In this document: positions 37,979 through 47,025 of the stretch, one piece after another
Position numbering within the stretch: the first letter of the stretch is position 1
Layout of the letters: each line of letters begins with the position of its first letter
DNA from: Rikenella microfusus
GTDB taxonomy: Bacteria > Bacteroidota > Bacteroidia > Bacteroidales > Tenuifilaceae
Direction of reading: 5' to 3'
DNA: 64,000 nucleotides
Assembly (NCBI GenBank): GCA_020722565.1
Contig: DYKO01000013.1
Location: forward strand, 1 to 64,000
The notes under the pieces: model-generated
Database searches by the model: none
Seen by the model: the letters and a program-made list of their open reading frames with translations, nothing else
Told to the model about the DNA's origin: nothing
Translations under genes and position numbers: made by a program

Positions 37979-39469
37979 TTATTTGTACCATGATTTTGCT
38001 CTCTGAACAGCATCGTTCCACCGAGTTTTCATTTTTAAGAAGCTCGTTAAATCGTTGGAAGGCAAAAATTCTCTGTCGGGTTGCCATAGACTAATGATTT
38101 CTTCCTGATTTTGCCAGTAGCCAGTGGCCAAACCGGCAAGGAAGGCTGACCCCATAGCGGTTGTTTCTATCACTTTAGGACGTACCACCTTGGTTCCCAA
38201 TACATCGGCTTGAAACTGCATGAGCAGGTTATTGGCTGATGCGCCGCCATCGGCGCGGAGTTCAGCAGGTTTAATGCCAGTATCAATACCCATAACCTCC
38301 AGAACGTCCATGGTTTGAAAGGCGATGCTCTCTAGTGCAGCTCGGGCAATGTGAGCACGGTTTGTTCCCCTGGTAATGCCAATTATAAGCCCGCGGGCAT
38401 ACTGATCCCAATGTGGAGCGCCCATACCTGTAAAACTTGGAACAAGAAACAGCCCTCCATTATCGGAAACCTGCATGGCCAGTTGTTCAACCTCAGCGCT
38501 GCTATTTATTATTCCCAAACCATCGCGTAACCACTGCACCACGGCACCCCCAATAAATATGCTGCCCTCAAGTGCATAACATGTTTTTCCTTTGATTTGC
38601 CAGGCAATAGTTGTTACCAAATTGTTTTTAGAAATGAAAGGCGTGCTACCGGTGTTCATCAGTATAAAACATCCCGTTCCATAGGTGTTTTTTACCATAC
38701 CCTTTTGTGTGCACAATTGACCAAACAGAGCAGCTTGTTGGTCGCCGGCAATTCCGGCAATCGGAACTTTTGTTGCAAAAAAGGTAGTGTTGGTGTAATC
38801 GTATATCTCACTTGATGAGGCTACCTTAGGTAAAATACTTTTGGGAATCTGCATGAGTTCAAGAAGTTCTTCGTCCCAGTCAAGAGTGTTAATGTTGAAT
38901 AGCATGGTGCGGCTGGCATTGGAAACATCGGTAACGTGGGTGCGGCCGCGGGTAAGCTTCCAAACCAACCAGGAATCAACAGTGCCAAAGGCTAATTTCC
39001 CATTTTCTGCCCTTTTTCGTGCCCCGCGAACGTTATCGAGTATCCATTTAATTTTAGTGCCGCTGAAATAGGCATCAATAACTAATCCGGTTTTTTGTCG
39101 GATAATTCCAATTAATCCCTTGTTTTTCAATTGATCGCAGTATTTTGATGTTCTCCTATCCTGCCAAACAATGGCGTTGTATATGGGTTCACCAGTTTCC
39201 CTATCCCATACAATGGTGGTTTCGCGCTGGTTGGTAATGCCAATAGCCTGTAGGTTTTGTCCGTTAATTCCAATGCGCGACATAGCTTCGGCTGCAACAG
39301 CAACCTGCGACGACCAAATTTCATTGGGATCGTGCTCAACCCAACCGGGCTGTGGAAAAATTTGCTGAAATTCCTTTTGGGCCACCGAAAGAATATTCCC
39401 TTCCCGGTCGAAAATCAGTGCACGCGAACTGGTTGTGCCCTGATCTAATGCCATTATATACTTATTCAT
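37979..39469 (-). CDS. glpK: Glycerol kinase
   Basis: GlpK phosphorylates glycerol to sn-glycerol 3-phosphate with ATP. The 496-residue protein has the FGGY-kinase start [18 protein letters not shown], the substrate block [26 protein letters not shown], the catalytic region [13 protein letters not shown], and the C-terminal signature [13 protein letters not shown]. It lies 33 bases after glpD on the same strand and forms an operon with it. No glycerol facilitator gene (glpF) is present next to it. Confidence 0.96.
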   Translation of the reverse strand: MNKYIMALDQGTTSSRALIFDREGNILSVAQKEFQQIFPQPGWVEHDPNEIWSSQVAVAAEAMSRIGINGQNLQAIGITNQRETTIVWDRETGEPIYNAIVWQDRRTSKYCDQLKNKGLIGIIRQKTGLVIDAYFSGTKIKWILDNVRGARKRAENGKLAFGTVDSWLVWKLTRGRTHVTDVSNASRTMLFNINTLDWDEELLELMQIPKSILPKVASSSEIYDYTNTTFFATKVPIAGIAGDQQAALFGQLCTQKGMVKNTYGTGCFILMNTGSTPFISKNNLVTTIAWQIKGKTCYALEGSIFIGGAVVQWLRDGLGIINSSAEVEQLAMQVSDNGGLFLVPSFTGMGAPHWDQYARGLIIGITRGTNRAHIARAALESIAFQTMDVLEVMGIDTGIKPAELRADGGASANNLLMQFQADVLGTKVVRPKVIETTAMGSAFLAGLATGYWQNQEEIISLWQPDREFLPSNDLTSFLKMKTRWNDAVQRAKSWYK

Positions 39470-39502
39470 TAGATTGATTTAGGTTTAGGTTTTGCGGTTA
39501 AT

Positions 39503-41068
39503 TTAGTTCAGAATATAGTTTTGTGCAATAGCCAAAAAGTTTTCAATTTGTTCATTTTCCCATGCCTTATCTTTTCCCAATTCTGTGGCAACAATGGCTG
39601 CCACCTGAGGTGCAATAGCTATGCACTCGCGGGCATCGAGGAGTATGCAGCGGGTTCGGCGGGCCAAAACGTCCTCAACTGTTCTTGCCATTTCGAAACG
39701 AACCGCCCAGACAACCTGCGCCTTAATAAGTTGCAGCTTTTGGCACAGCACCTCATCCATTCCCGGTTCGGCTTTAGCAATCGCAATTATTTTTTCCTTA
39801 TCGGAACCATAAAAGTAGAGCGGGTCGGAATAGTTAACCCCTTTTGTGAATCCATGTATGGGCAGGTTACGGGTACTTGATTTTGTGTGGGGCCACGACT
39901 TAACCCTTTCAACTTTTGTAACCATATCTTCAGCCATTTGGCGGAAGGTTGTCCATTTGCCTCCAACCATGGTGAACAGTTGCGTTTGAGAAACAATTAT
40001 TTTATGGCTTCGGGAAATTTCCCTGGTTTTGGTAGTGTTGCCGGATGGGGCTGCTAACGGTCGTAGCCCGGCAAAAACGCTAATCACATCGCTTCGTTTT
40101 GGAGGTTTGGTTAGGTAACGGCCTGCCGTATTGAGTATAAATTCAATTTCAGTTTCAAGTGCTTTAGGTTCCAGCGATGCTTCATCGATAGGTGTATCCG
40201 TGGTGCCAACCACTACCCGGTTATGCCAGGGTACCGCAAAAAGAACCCTGCCATCATCGGTTTTGGGAATCATCATGGCGTAGCTACCGGGCAAAAACGA
40301 TTTATCCAATACAATATGAACCCCTTGGCTGGGAATAATGCTCCTGGGTTGAGATGGATTATCCATTTTAAGAATAGAATCGGCAAAAACGCCAGTAGCG
40401 TTAACAACGACTTTCCCTTTGAAGGTGAATTTATTGCCAGTTTCCAGATCTTCTGCCACAACCCCATCAACCTGATCCAGATTGTTTTTAGTGAGCTCAA
40501 CAACTTCAAAATAGTTAAGGACCTGAGCCCCAAGTTCAACAGCAGTTTGAAGCACATTGATGGCTAAGCGGGAATCATCAAATTGTCCGTCGTGGTATAC
40601 CACGCCAGCGGTTAATTTATTTGAGTCGATGGTAGGAATATACTGCAGTGTTTTGCGTTTAGATATACGCTTGGAGCGGCCCAAACTGAGCCGGCCAGCC
40701 AGAAGATCATAAAAGGTAAGGCCCACCGTATACATCGCTTCGTCAATCCAGCCAAAGGTGGGAATAACAAAACTTTGATTTTTTACCAGATGCGGTGCAT
40801 TGCGCAGCAACCTTCCCCGTTCCACACAGGCTTCTCTAACAAGGGCAATATCTCCCTGAGCAAGGTACCTTACGCCTCCGTGCACTAATTTGGTGCTCTT
40901 ACTCGAAGTTGATTTGGTGAAGTCCGATTTTTCGAGTAGTAGCGTTTTGTAACCCCTTGATACGGCTTCAAGGGCTATGCCTATACCAGTTGCACCTCCT
41001 CCTATTACAATAAAATCGTAATTTTTACTATTGGCAACTGCCTGGTTTAGTTGTTGACTTCTGTTCAT
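39503..41068 (-). CDS. glpD: FAD-dependent glycerol-3-phosphate dehydrogenase
   Basis: GlpD oxidises glycerol 3-phosphate to dihydroxyacetone phosphate and passes electrons to the quinone pool at the inner membrane. From the ATG at 41068 it has 521 residues. The FAD site is IGGGATGIGIALEAVSRGY; further blocks are TSSKSTKLVHGGVRYL, GVVYHDGQFDDSRL, VVGTTDTPIDEASLEP and FAGLRPLA. The open frame starts six codons earlier, but the 41068 start directly precedes the conserved part. It heads the glpD-glpK operon and is divergent from the DeoR regulator, with a 220-base shared control region. Confidence 0.94.
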   Translation of the reverse strand: MNRSQQLNQAVANSKNYDFIVIGGGATGIGIALEAVSRGYKTLLLEKSDFTKSTSSKSTKLVHGGVRYLAQGDIALVREACVERGRLLRNAPHLVKNQSFVIPTFGWIDEAMYTVGLTFYDLLAGRLSLGRSKRISKRKTLQYIPTIDSNKLTAGVVYHDGQFDDSRLAINVLQTAVELGAQVLNYFEVVELTKNNLDQVDGVVAEDLETGNKFTFKGKVVVNATGVFADSILKMDNPSQPRSIIPSQGVHIVLDKSFLPGSYAMMIPKTDDGRVLFAVPWHNRVVVGTTDTPIDEASLEPKALETEIEFILNTAGRYLTKPPKRSDVISVFAGLRPLAAPSGNTTKTREISRSHKIIVSQTQLFTMVGGKWTTFRQMAEDMVTKVERVKSWPHTKSSTRNLPIHGFTKGVNYSDPLYFYGSDKEKIIAIAKAEPGMDEVLCQKLQLIKAQVVWAVRFEMARTVEDVLARRTRCILLDARECIAIAPQVAAIVATELGKDKAWENEQIENFLAIAQNYILN

Positions 41069-41195
41069 AGCAGTACTAATAAACAATAATTAAACGAAAT
41101 ATTTATAATACAAAAATAAAACTAAAAACAACAAAACGAAACGTTATGAAATATTTTTAAATATTTTTGATATAGATAGATTTATTAACGATTAT

Positions 41196-41233
41196 TGATT
41201 AATGGGTTGTATACTGATTAATTGGTTGTATAT
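41196..41233. promoter_or_regulatory. Tandem 19-bp direct repeat, candidate operator of the glp locus
   Basis: TGATTAATGGGTTGTATAC (41196-41214) is followed directly by TGATTAATTGGTTGTATAT (41215-41233); 17 of 19 bases agree. It lies in the divergent region between glpD and the DeoR-type gene, where the DeoR protein would be expected to bind. A head-to-tail pair with a 19-base period is inference as an operator. Confidence 0.55.
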
Positions 41234-41247
41234 TTTGGCATTGTTGA

Positions 41248-41278
41248 TTGTTCCTATCCAAAAAAAAATGTAAGTTTG
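41248..41278 (+). promoter_or_regulatory. Promoter of the DeoR-type regulator
   Basis: TTG (41248-41250), 20 bases and TAAGTTTG (41271-41278) fit the Bacteroidota consensus. The -7 element ends only ten bases before the ATG, so the mRNA would have an almost absent leader. Confidence 0.45.
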
Positions 41279-41288
41279 AAAAAAAAAT

Positions 41289-42053
41289 ATGTCGTTGAGC
41301 ATTGCTGAACGTCACCGGACAATCCTTGAACAGCTTAGGGAGAAGGGAAGTATTTCGGTAAATGAGCTAAGTGACAGACTTGGTGTTTCAGCGGTAACTA
41401 TTCGAAAGGATCTGAAGCAATTAGAAAGTATGGGGTTACTCTACAAATCACATGGGAGCGCACTGCTTCAGAATCCCTACATTGCCGATAGGCATGTGAA
41501 CGAAAAAGAACAACTATTTGTTGCGCAGAAGCAGAGTATTACCCGATATGCAGCAGGCCTTATTAGTGGAGGTGAAAATCTAATTCTGGCTTCAGGAAGC
41601 ACAATAAATGAGTTGGCACGGCAGCTTACAGTAAAGAATATTACGGTTATTTGTGCCTCATTAACTGCAGCAAGAGAACTTGCGGCCAAAGGCGTTAACG
41701 AGGTGATACAACTAGGAGGAGCGGTAAGATCCACATCGGCTTCGGTAGTGGGCCCCATTGCCGAAAGGATGCTCGATGGCTTCAGATGCAGCAAATTATT
41801 TCTTGGTGTGGATGGTATTGATACCAGTTTTGGGCTTACCACCACGCATGCCTTTGAGGCGTCGCTTAACCAGCAAATGATCCGCTCAGCCGATAAGGTG
41901 ATTGTTTTGGCCGATAGCTCAAAATTTGGTCGCAGGGGCTTTAGCCGAATCTGTAACATCGATGAGGTTGACCTGATTATAACCGATAAGGGCTTATCCA
42001 TGCAGCTTGCCCGGGGACTTGAAGAAAAAGGGGTTGAATTGGTGTTGGTATAG
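41289..42053 (+). CDS. DeoR/GlpR family transcriptional regulator
   Basis: The 254-residue protein is a DeoR-family repressor: an N-terminal winged helix-turn-helix (ISVNELSDRLGVSAVTIRKD) and a C-terminal sugar-phosphate sensing domain (ASGSTINELARQL, LGVDGIDTSFGLTT, ADSSKFGRRGFSRI). It is divergent from glpD-glpK, so glycerol 3-phosphate is the likely inducer and the glp operon its likely target (inference from position). A tandem direct repeat in the intergenic region is the candidate operator. Confidence 0.9.
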   Translation: MSLSIAERHRTILEQLREKGSISVNELSDRLGVSAVTIRKDLKQLESMGLLYKSHGSALLQNPYIADRHVNEKEQLFVAQKQSITRYAAGLISGGENLILASGSTINELARQLTVKNITVICASLTAARELAAKGVNEVIQLGGAVRSTSASVVGPIAERMLDGFRCSKLFLGVDGIDTSFGLTTTHAFEASLNQQMIRSADKVIVLADSSKFGRRGFSRICNIDEVDLIITDKGLSMQLARGLEEKGVELVLV

Positions 42054-42113
42054 CAACAGCCTGGTAAAAAAGGAATGTGGGCTTTCTAAGAATAATTACA
42101 GCGGAAAAATACT

Positions 42114-43199
42114 TTATTTGGTAAGTATGGCATCAATTTTTGAAAGGCTTTCGTTTTGAAGCTCCAGAAACCGTTGGTACCCACCCTCTGCAATTTTCCG
42201 TGCAAGTTGAGTATTAGTTAAAAGTTCCTCTATTGCTAAGGCAATGCCATCCGATGAAGTATCATCAATAAAAAGCAGATGCTCTCTGTCGGTAAATGTT
42301 TCGCTAAGGTTTTGACGGCCCGATGTGATAACGGTGCACTTTTCCGACATGGCCTCAAGGATTACAAGTGGAAAATACTCTAGACGGGATGGTAGTATAA
42401 AAATGCCAGCCCTACTATAAAACTCAAATCGTTTTGAGCCATAAACAGGTCCTAGAAGTTCAACTCTATTGCTTAACCCAAGTTCATCCACTTTTGTTTC
42501 AAGTAACATTTGGTCATTAGTCGATGGAAAAGTACCGGCTAGGGTTAGTGTTATCAATGGGTGATATTTTGATAGCTGGTAAAAGGCATCCAGCAGTTCA
42601 AAATATCCCTTATGCGCTAAAAAGTTCGATAAAAACAATATGTTGTTTTTGTCCCTAGGATGGCGCTTAAATTTATCGGTTTTAACAATAGCATTGGGGA
42701 TCACCCATATGGTGGATTTTTTGAGGTTAAGGGGATTCAATTCTTTTTTTGCAAGCAAGGGGGTTAAATGAACAATTTCACAATTTCTGAAAATGAGATT
42801 ATAAAAAAATTTTATATAGGGTTTTTGATGGTAAAACTGATACATACCGGGTCGATGCAGGTGTATAATTTTTCTCGCCTTGGGGGCAAGCAGCTTACAA
42901 ATGGTAAGGTAAACGCTATCACGAATGAGCACTAGCCCTATGGGAACCATCGAAAAGTAGATTATTTTGGGGTGATGCCTGAGAATTTTCCAAACTAGTT
43001 CAAAAACAATAGTAATTGCCCTAAATAACTTACGGATTTGAAATTTTTGCAAATCGTTAAGGGTGCGCGCAAAGTTTAATTTAACAAGAATGCGCTTACT
43101 ATCCTTATTTCGACAAGCTCTATCGAAAACCAATCTATTCATTAAACTGGCACCATGTACTGGCGGAGGAAGTTGAACTATGAAAAGAACGGTTTTCAT
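42114..43199 (-). CDS. Glycosyltransferase family 4 protein
   Basis: The 361-residue protein has the GT-B fold of family 4 transferases: an N-terminal block IVQLPPPVHGASLMN and the C-terminal nucleotide-sugar domain with ILFLSNFLAHKGYFELLDAF, LTLAGTFPS and the E-x7-E region ILPSRLEYFPLVILEAMS. It has no signal peptide and acts on the cytoplasmic side. Near the N terminus the residues FDRACRNKD are encoded by a short palindromic repeat (43109-43127), which may have been inserted. It ends the operon begun by the DUF2723 gene and follows the deacetylase by 8 bases. Acceptor unknown. Confidence 0.87.
   Translation of the reverse strand: MKTVLFIVQLPPPVHGASLMNRLVFDRACRNKDSKRILVKLNFARTLNDLQKFQIRKLFRAITIVFELVWKILRHHPKIIYFSMVPIGLVLIRDSVYLTICKLLAPKARKIIHLHRPGMYQFYHQKPYIKFFYNLIFRNCEIVHLTPLLAKKELNPLNLKKSTIWVIPNAIVKTDKFKRHPRDKNNILFLSNFLAHKGYFELLDAFYQLSKYHPLITLTLAGTFPSTNDQMLLETKVDELGLSNRVELLGPVYGSKRFEFYSRAGIFILPSRLEYFPLVILEAMSEKCTVITSGRQNLSETFTDREHLLFIDDTSSDGIALAIEELLTNTQLARKIAEGGYQRFLELQNESLSKIDAILTK
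43109..43127. repeat. Short palindromic repeat inside the glycosyltransferase gene (copy 2)
   Basis: TTCGACAAGCTCTATCGAA has inverted ends TTCGA/TCGAA and shares the 12-base core TTCGACAAGCTC with the insertion in the IS30 remnant (50-61, opposite strand). It is read in frame as part of the glycosyltransferase. Confidence 0.5.
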
Positions 43200-43207
43200 A
43201 TCTCCTT

Positions 43208-43825
43208 TTATGGAATTACAATAGGCTTAAACTTATACCCTTTGGCGCTTAACCCCTCAAGAACTCGAGGTAGTGCATATCTTAGGTTTCGTTCAGCCTT
43301 AAGCGAATCGTGAAATACAATAATTGAGCCGGGTTTGGTGTTGTCCATTACATATCGGTAAACCTTTTTAGGCGATACCCTTCGGCTGTAATCCATGCTG
43401 AGAACATCCCAAAGGATTATCTTGTACTGGTGGCGTATCAACTTAAATTGATAGGGACTGATTCGCCCGTAGGGTGGACGAAAGAGGTTGCTGTTCACAA
43501 AGCTGTTGGCGTAAATAACATCTTGTATATATTGGGTAGTATCGGTTTCCCATCCCTTAATATGGCTATAGGTGTGATTACCCACTGCGTGACCATTGGC
43601 TTTAAGTTGCTCAAAAATTTCGGGATGCATTTCAACATTCTTGGCCAGACAAAAGAATGTGGCCTTTGCATCGAATCTGTTAAGCTGCTCAAGCACCCAG
43701 GGGGTAACCCCAGTTGTTGGGCCATCGTCGAAGGTGAGGAATACCCCCTCGGTTTCGAGGGGGAAATTCCAGATAATATTTTTAAAGAATCGCTGAAAAA
43801 ATCTTGGTGGACTTAGATTTATCAT
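43208..43825 (-). CDS. Polysaccharide deacetylase family protein
   Basis: The 205-residue NodB-domain protein removes acetyl groups from N-acetylated sugars (metal-dependent, carbohydrate esterase 4). The motifs are FLTFDDGPTTG with the catalytic and metal Asp, NHTYSHIKGW with the two metal His, LFRPPYGRIS and ILWDVLSMDY, and FHDS near the end. No signal peptide or membrane segment is evident, so it may act in the cytoplasm on a lipid-linked precursor. It lies between the DUF2723 gene (5 bases) and the GT4 gene (8 bases). Confidence 0.92.
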   Translation of the reverse strand: MINLSPPRFFQRFFKNIIWNFPLETEGVFLTFDDGPTTGVTPWVLEQLNRFDAKATFFCLAKNVEMHPEIFEQLKANGHAVGNHTYSHIKGWETDTTQYIQDVIYANSFVNSNLFRPPYGRISPYQFKLIRHQYKIILWDVLSMDYSRRVSPKKVYRYVMDNTKPGSIIVFHDSLKAERNLRYALPRVLEGLSAKGYKFKPIVIP

Positions 43826-43830
43826 TAGGA

Positions 43831-46800
43831 TTACTGTTCCAGAAGGGTTACGTATGAATTGAACAAATTGGTTAGTTCTTTAGCATAATCACCTTTCTCA
43901 TACACATTGGCCATTCGGGTTAACTCATAAAATATAGCCATGCTCAACTGCAATTCATTGCCCAGCCAGTTTTTCTGATAGCTATTTAAATCGTTAAGCA
44001 TAAAATTGATTGCCTCCGACTGCTGCTTAACCATCAGCTTTGAGTATTTAAGGGCGTTTTGCAAATCGCTGGCGCGGTAGTAACCCTCAATTATGGGCAA
44101 GCAAAAGTAGTTAAGCGTAACTGTTGTTTCGGGAATCAGCTCCATGCAGTGGTTAAGCACCATGATGGCTGAATCCTTTTTCCGTTCATCCACAAGAGCA
44201 TTAGCCAACCTTGCAAAAAGGTTACGGTAGTTCGAAACAATCCGAACCTTGTTTTCATCGAGGTAAACGCGGGGATCGTTAAGGTTTCGGAATCGATACT
44301 TTTTCATGAAATTCTCCCACATTTCATGTGTATTCACGGCTCCGGTCCCCCACTGGCGGGATGCCGGAATAGGCAAAATACGGTACATCATCCCTTCGAG
44401 ATGGAAGTACTTATCAAGACCCAGGTAGGTTTCGCTGCTAACTGTTGTGGCATAGTATATCGGACGTTCCCAGCGATTGGTAGCCAACAGATCGAGAATT
44501 ACCTGTCCATCCTTAAGCACCATTTGTTTATTAAGCGACCACAACATGGTATCAACAATCCGATTCCGATAGGAATCGGGCAAATCTAATTTTTGAGTAA
44601 CCCCACTGCGGTCAATGGCAAGGTAGAGATTGTTTGATGGAATGTAGTTGATTCTAATGTTCGGATTAAAAGGCGATTGAACTTGAGCATCCACTCCATC
44701 GGAAAGGAAGAAGTCAACCACTCGATCGAGATTCAATGGTTCTTTGATTTTGTCAATAACCAGAACTGCATCGCGGATACCGCTGTAGTACTGGTCGTAG
44801 GTCATTCTTATCGGTAGAGGATCGCTGTCATATGCTTTTCGCTGCATCTGCTGGATATACCATTCACCACGCAAGTAGCTTAGGTTGGCTACACGAACAT
44901 CGGTTCTTACACCCTCAACCTCTTGTGCGTACCATAATGGGAACGTGTCGTTATCGCCATAGGTGAATAGTATGGCATTAGGTTTGCATCCGATGAGCAT
45001 GTTGTAGCCAAAATCAATGGGAAGGTAGCTGCCTGAGCGGTCGTGATCGTCCCAGTTTTCTTTTGCCATTAGAGCTGGAACCGCAAGGGTGCAGATTGCA
45101 CCCGTTGCTATTGCTGCTGCTGGGTGATCCTTAACTCGTTTAGCAAGTTGGTAAACCGCCAGCACACCCAGGCCTATCCATATAGAGAATGCGTAAAAGC
45201 TACCGGCATAAGCATAATCGCGTTCGCGGGGCTGATATGGAGTTTGGTTGAGGTAAATCACTATGGCTATTCCGGTCATCACAAAAAGAGCCAGTGTTAC
45301 CCAAAAGTCGTTCCTATGTTTGCGGAACTGATACAGTAAACCGGCTATACCTAAAATTAATGGTAATAGGTAGTACTTATTATTTGCCTTATTCTTTCGG
45401 TATATTTCGGGTAGTTTCTCCTGAGGCCCTAAACGAGGATTATCAATAAATGGGATCCCACAAATCCAGTTACCCCTTGTTACCTCGCCATGACCCTGAA
45501 GGTCGTTTTGCCTGCCGGCAAAGTTCCACATAAAGTAACGGAAGTACATGTAACCCAATTGGTAACGGAAGAAAAACAGGAGGTTCTCACCAAATGTTGG
45601 TACATATAGTGTCTCGGTTTTGCCATCAGAAGTGTAACGTTTTACGGGTTTGCCCTCAAAATTTGTCCATTTTTTGTAAGCGTTAACATGATTGGTTTCA
45701 CTGCTCCACATTCTTGGGAAAGCCATCTCAAAATCAGGATCAAATTTGTAGCGGTCCTTAGTTCTAACAAAAACATATTTGCCATTCTTAGGCGCATAGG
45801 TGGGATCCCCTTCGATACGGGCCACGGGCTGAGCACTGAATACCTGTCCGTAAAGTAATGGCCTGTCGCCATACTGTTCACGGTTTAGGTAGTAAAGAAG
45901 CGAGAACATATTATCGGGGCTGTTTTGATCCATTGGTGGATTAGTCGATGAGCGGATGACAATAGTTGCATATGAGCTATAGCCAATGAGTAATGTTACC
46001 ACCGCAATCAAAATAGTATTGAATAAAACCTTTCCATTTTTATGTGTTTTGTAAATCCCGTAAGCAAGCACTGAAAGTGTTACAGCAAAAAGGAATAATA
46101 CTCCAGATTTTATGGGTAGTCCAAAAGAATTCACAAAAACCAGCTCAACCCTTGAGGCCAGTAAAACAAACCCCTGAATTACCCCATACATTACTGCTAC
46201 TAAAATTAATCCGGAAATAAGCAACGTATAAATTACTCCTTTGAGCGAATAGTTGAATTTACGGAAGTAGTAAACCAGTGCTATGGCGGGTATGGCTAAT
46301 AGGTTTAGCAGATGCACACCGATTGATAAACCCATGAGGTAAGCAATGAGGATAAGCCAACGGGTGGCATGAGGTTCATCGGCTTGTTCCTCCCACTTGA
46401 GGATTACCCAGAATACCGCAGCAGTAAATAGCGATGATGCAGCATAAACTTCGCCTTCAACAGCCGAAAACCAGAAGGTATCGGAAAAGGTGTAGGCTAA
46501 AGCACCAACTAAGCCCGAAGAGAGGATTATAATAATTTGGTTTAGCGAGAACTCTTTGCTTTTGGGATTTACAATTCTGCGGGCCATATGGGTGATGCTC
46601 CAAAAAAGGAAAAGGATGGTTAAGGAACTGGCAAGCGCCGATAAGCTATTGGCTAAAATGGGGACCCACTGTGCATTGGGTGCAAACATGGTGAAAAAGC
46701 GAACCATCAACATAAAAATGGGTGCGCCCGGGGGATGTCCAACTTCCAACTTATTTCCACTGGCAATAAACTCGCTGCAGTCCCAGAAACTGGCTGTTGG

Positions 46801-46899
46801 CTCAATGGTTAATAGATAAACCAATGTGGCTATGCCAAAGGTTGTCCAACCCAAAAGGTTGTTAAGTTTTCTGTAATCGTTTAAATGGTATGTTTTCAT
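43831..46899 (-). CDS. DUF2723 membrane protein (GT-C type, candidate O-mannosyltransferase)
   Basis: The 1022-residue protein has about 12 membrane segments and a large soluble C-terminal part. The N-terminal DUF2723 motif is clear: SFWDCSEFIASGNKLEVGHP followed by PGAPIFML. DUF2723 is the domain of TMEM260, which has been reported as a protein O-mannosyltransferase, and it belongs to the GT-C fold. In Bacteroidota it is common but not assigned. It starts the operon with the deacetylase and the GT4 gene, supporting a glycan-assembly role. The C-terminal part resembles helical repeats. Confidence 0.85.
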   Translation of the reverse strand: MKTYHLNDYRKLNNLLGWTTFGIATLVYLLTIEPTASFWDCSEFIASGNKLEVGHPPGAPIFMLMVRFFTMFAPNAQWVPILANSLSALASSLTILFLFWSITHMARRIVNPKSKEFSLNQIIIILSSGLVGALAYTFSDTFWFSAVEGEVYAASSLFTAAVFWVILKWEEQADEPHATRWLILIAYLMGLSIGVHLLNLLAIPAIALVYYFRKFNYSLKGVIYTLLISGLILVAVMYGVIQGFVLLASRVELVFVNSFGLPIKSGVLFLFAVTLSVLAYGIYKTHKNGKVLFNTILIAVVTLLIGYSSYATIVIRSSTNPPMDQNSPDNMFSLLYYLNREQYGDRPLLYGQVFSAQPVARIEGDPTYAPKNGKYVFVRTKDRYKFDPDFEMAFPRMWSSETNHVNAYKKWTNFEGKPVKRYTSDGKTETLYVPTFGENLLFFFRYQLGYMYFRYFMWNFAGRQNDLQGHGEVTRGNWICGIPFIDNPRLGPQEKLPEIYRKNKANNKYYLLPLILGIAGLLYQFRKHRNDFWVTLALFVMTGIAIVIYLNQTPYQPRERDYAYAGSFYAFSIWIGLGVLAVYQLAKRVKDHPAAAIATGAICTLAVPALMAKENWDDHDRSGSYLPIDFGYNMLIGCKPNAILFTYGDNDTFPLWYAQEVEGVRTDVRVANLSYLRGEWYIQQMQRKAYDSDPLPIRMTYDQYYSGIRDAVLVIDKIKEPLNLDRVVDFFLSDGVDAQVQSPFNPNIRINYIPSNNLYLAIDRSGVTQKLDLPDSYRNRIVDTMLWSLNKQMVLKDGQVILDLLATNRWERPIYYATTVSSETYLGLDKYFHLEGMMYRILPIPASRQWGTGAVNTHEMWENFMKKYRFRNLNDPRVYLDENKVRIVSNYRNLFARLANALVDERKKDSAIMVLNHCMELIPETTVTLNYFCLPIIEGYYRASDLQNALKYSKLMVKQQSEAINFMLNDLNSYQKNWLGNELQLSMAIFYELTRMANVYEKGDYAKELTNLFNSYVTLLEQ

Positions 46900-47025
46900 T
46901 ATATATTTTTTCTTAACTTTCGGTAGTAAATATCCCTTATTATGTAATTACCTCCAAAGGTATTACTTTTTTAAATTTTATTAAATCCAGATTTCTTACA
47001 ATTACAACAATTATTACGACCTACA

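Noticed and set aside
41477-42001. 174-codon minus-strand frame opposite the DeoR gene
   Set aside because: Shadow of a clear regulator; no start context.
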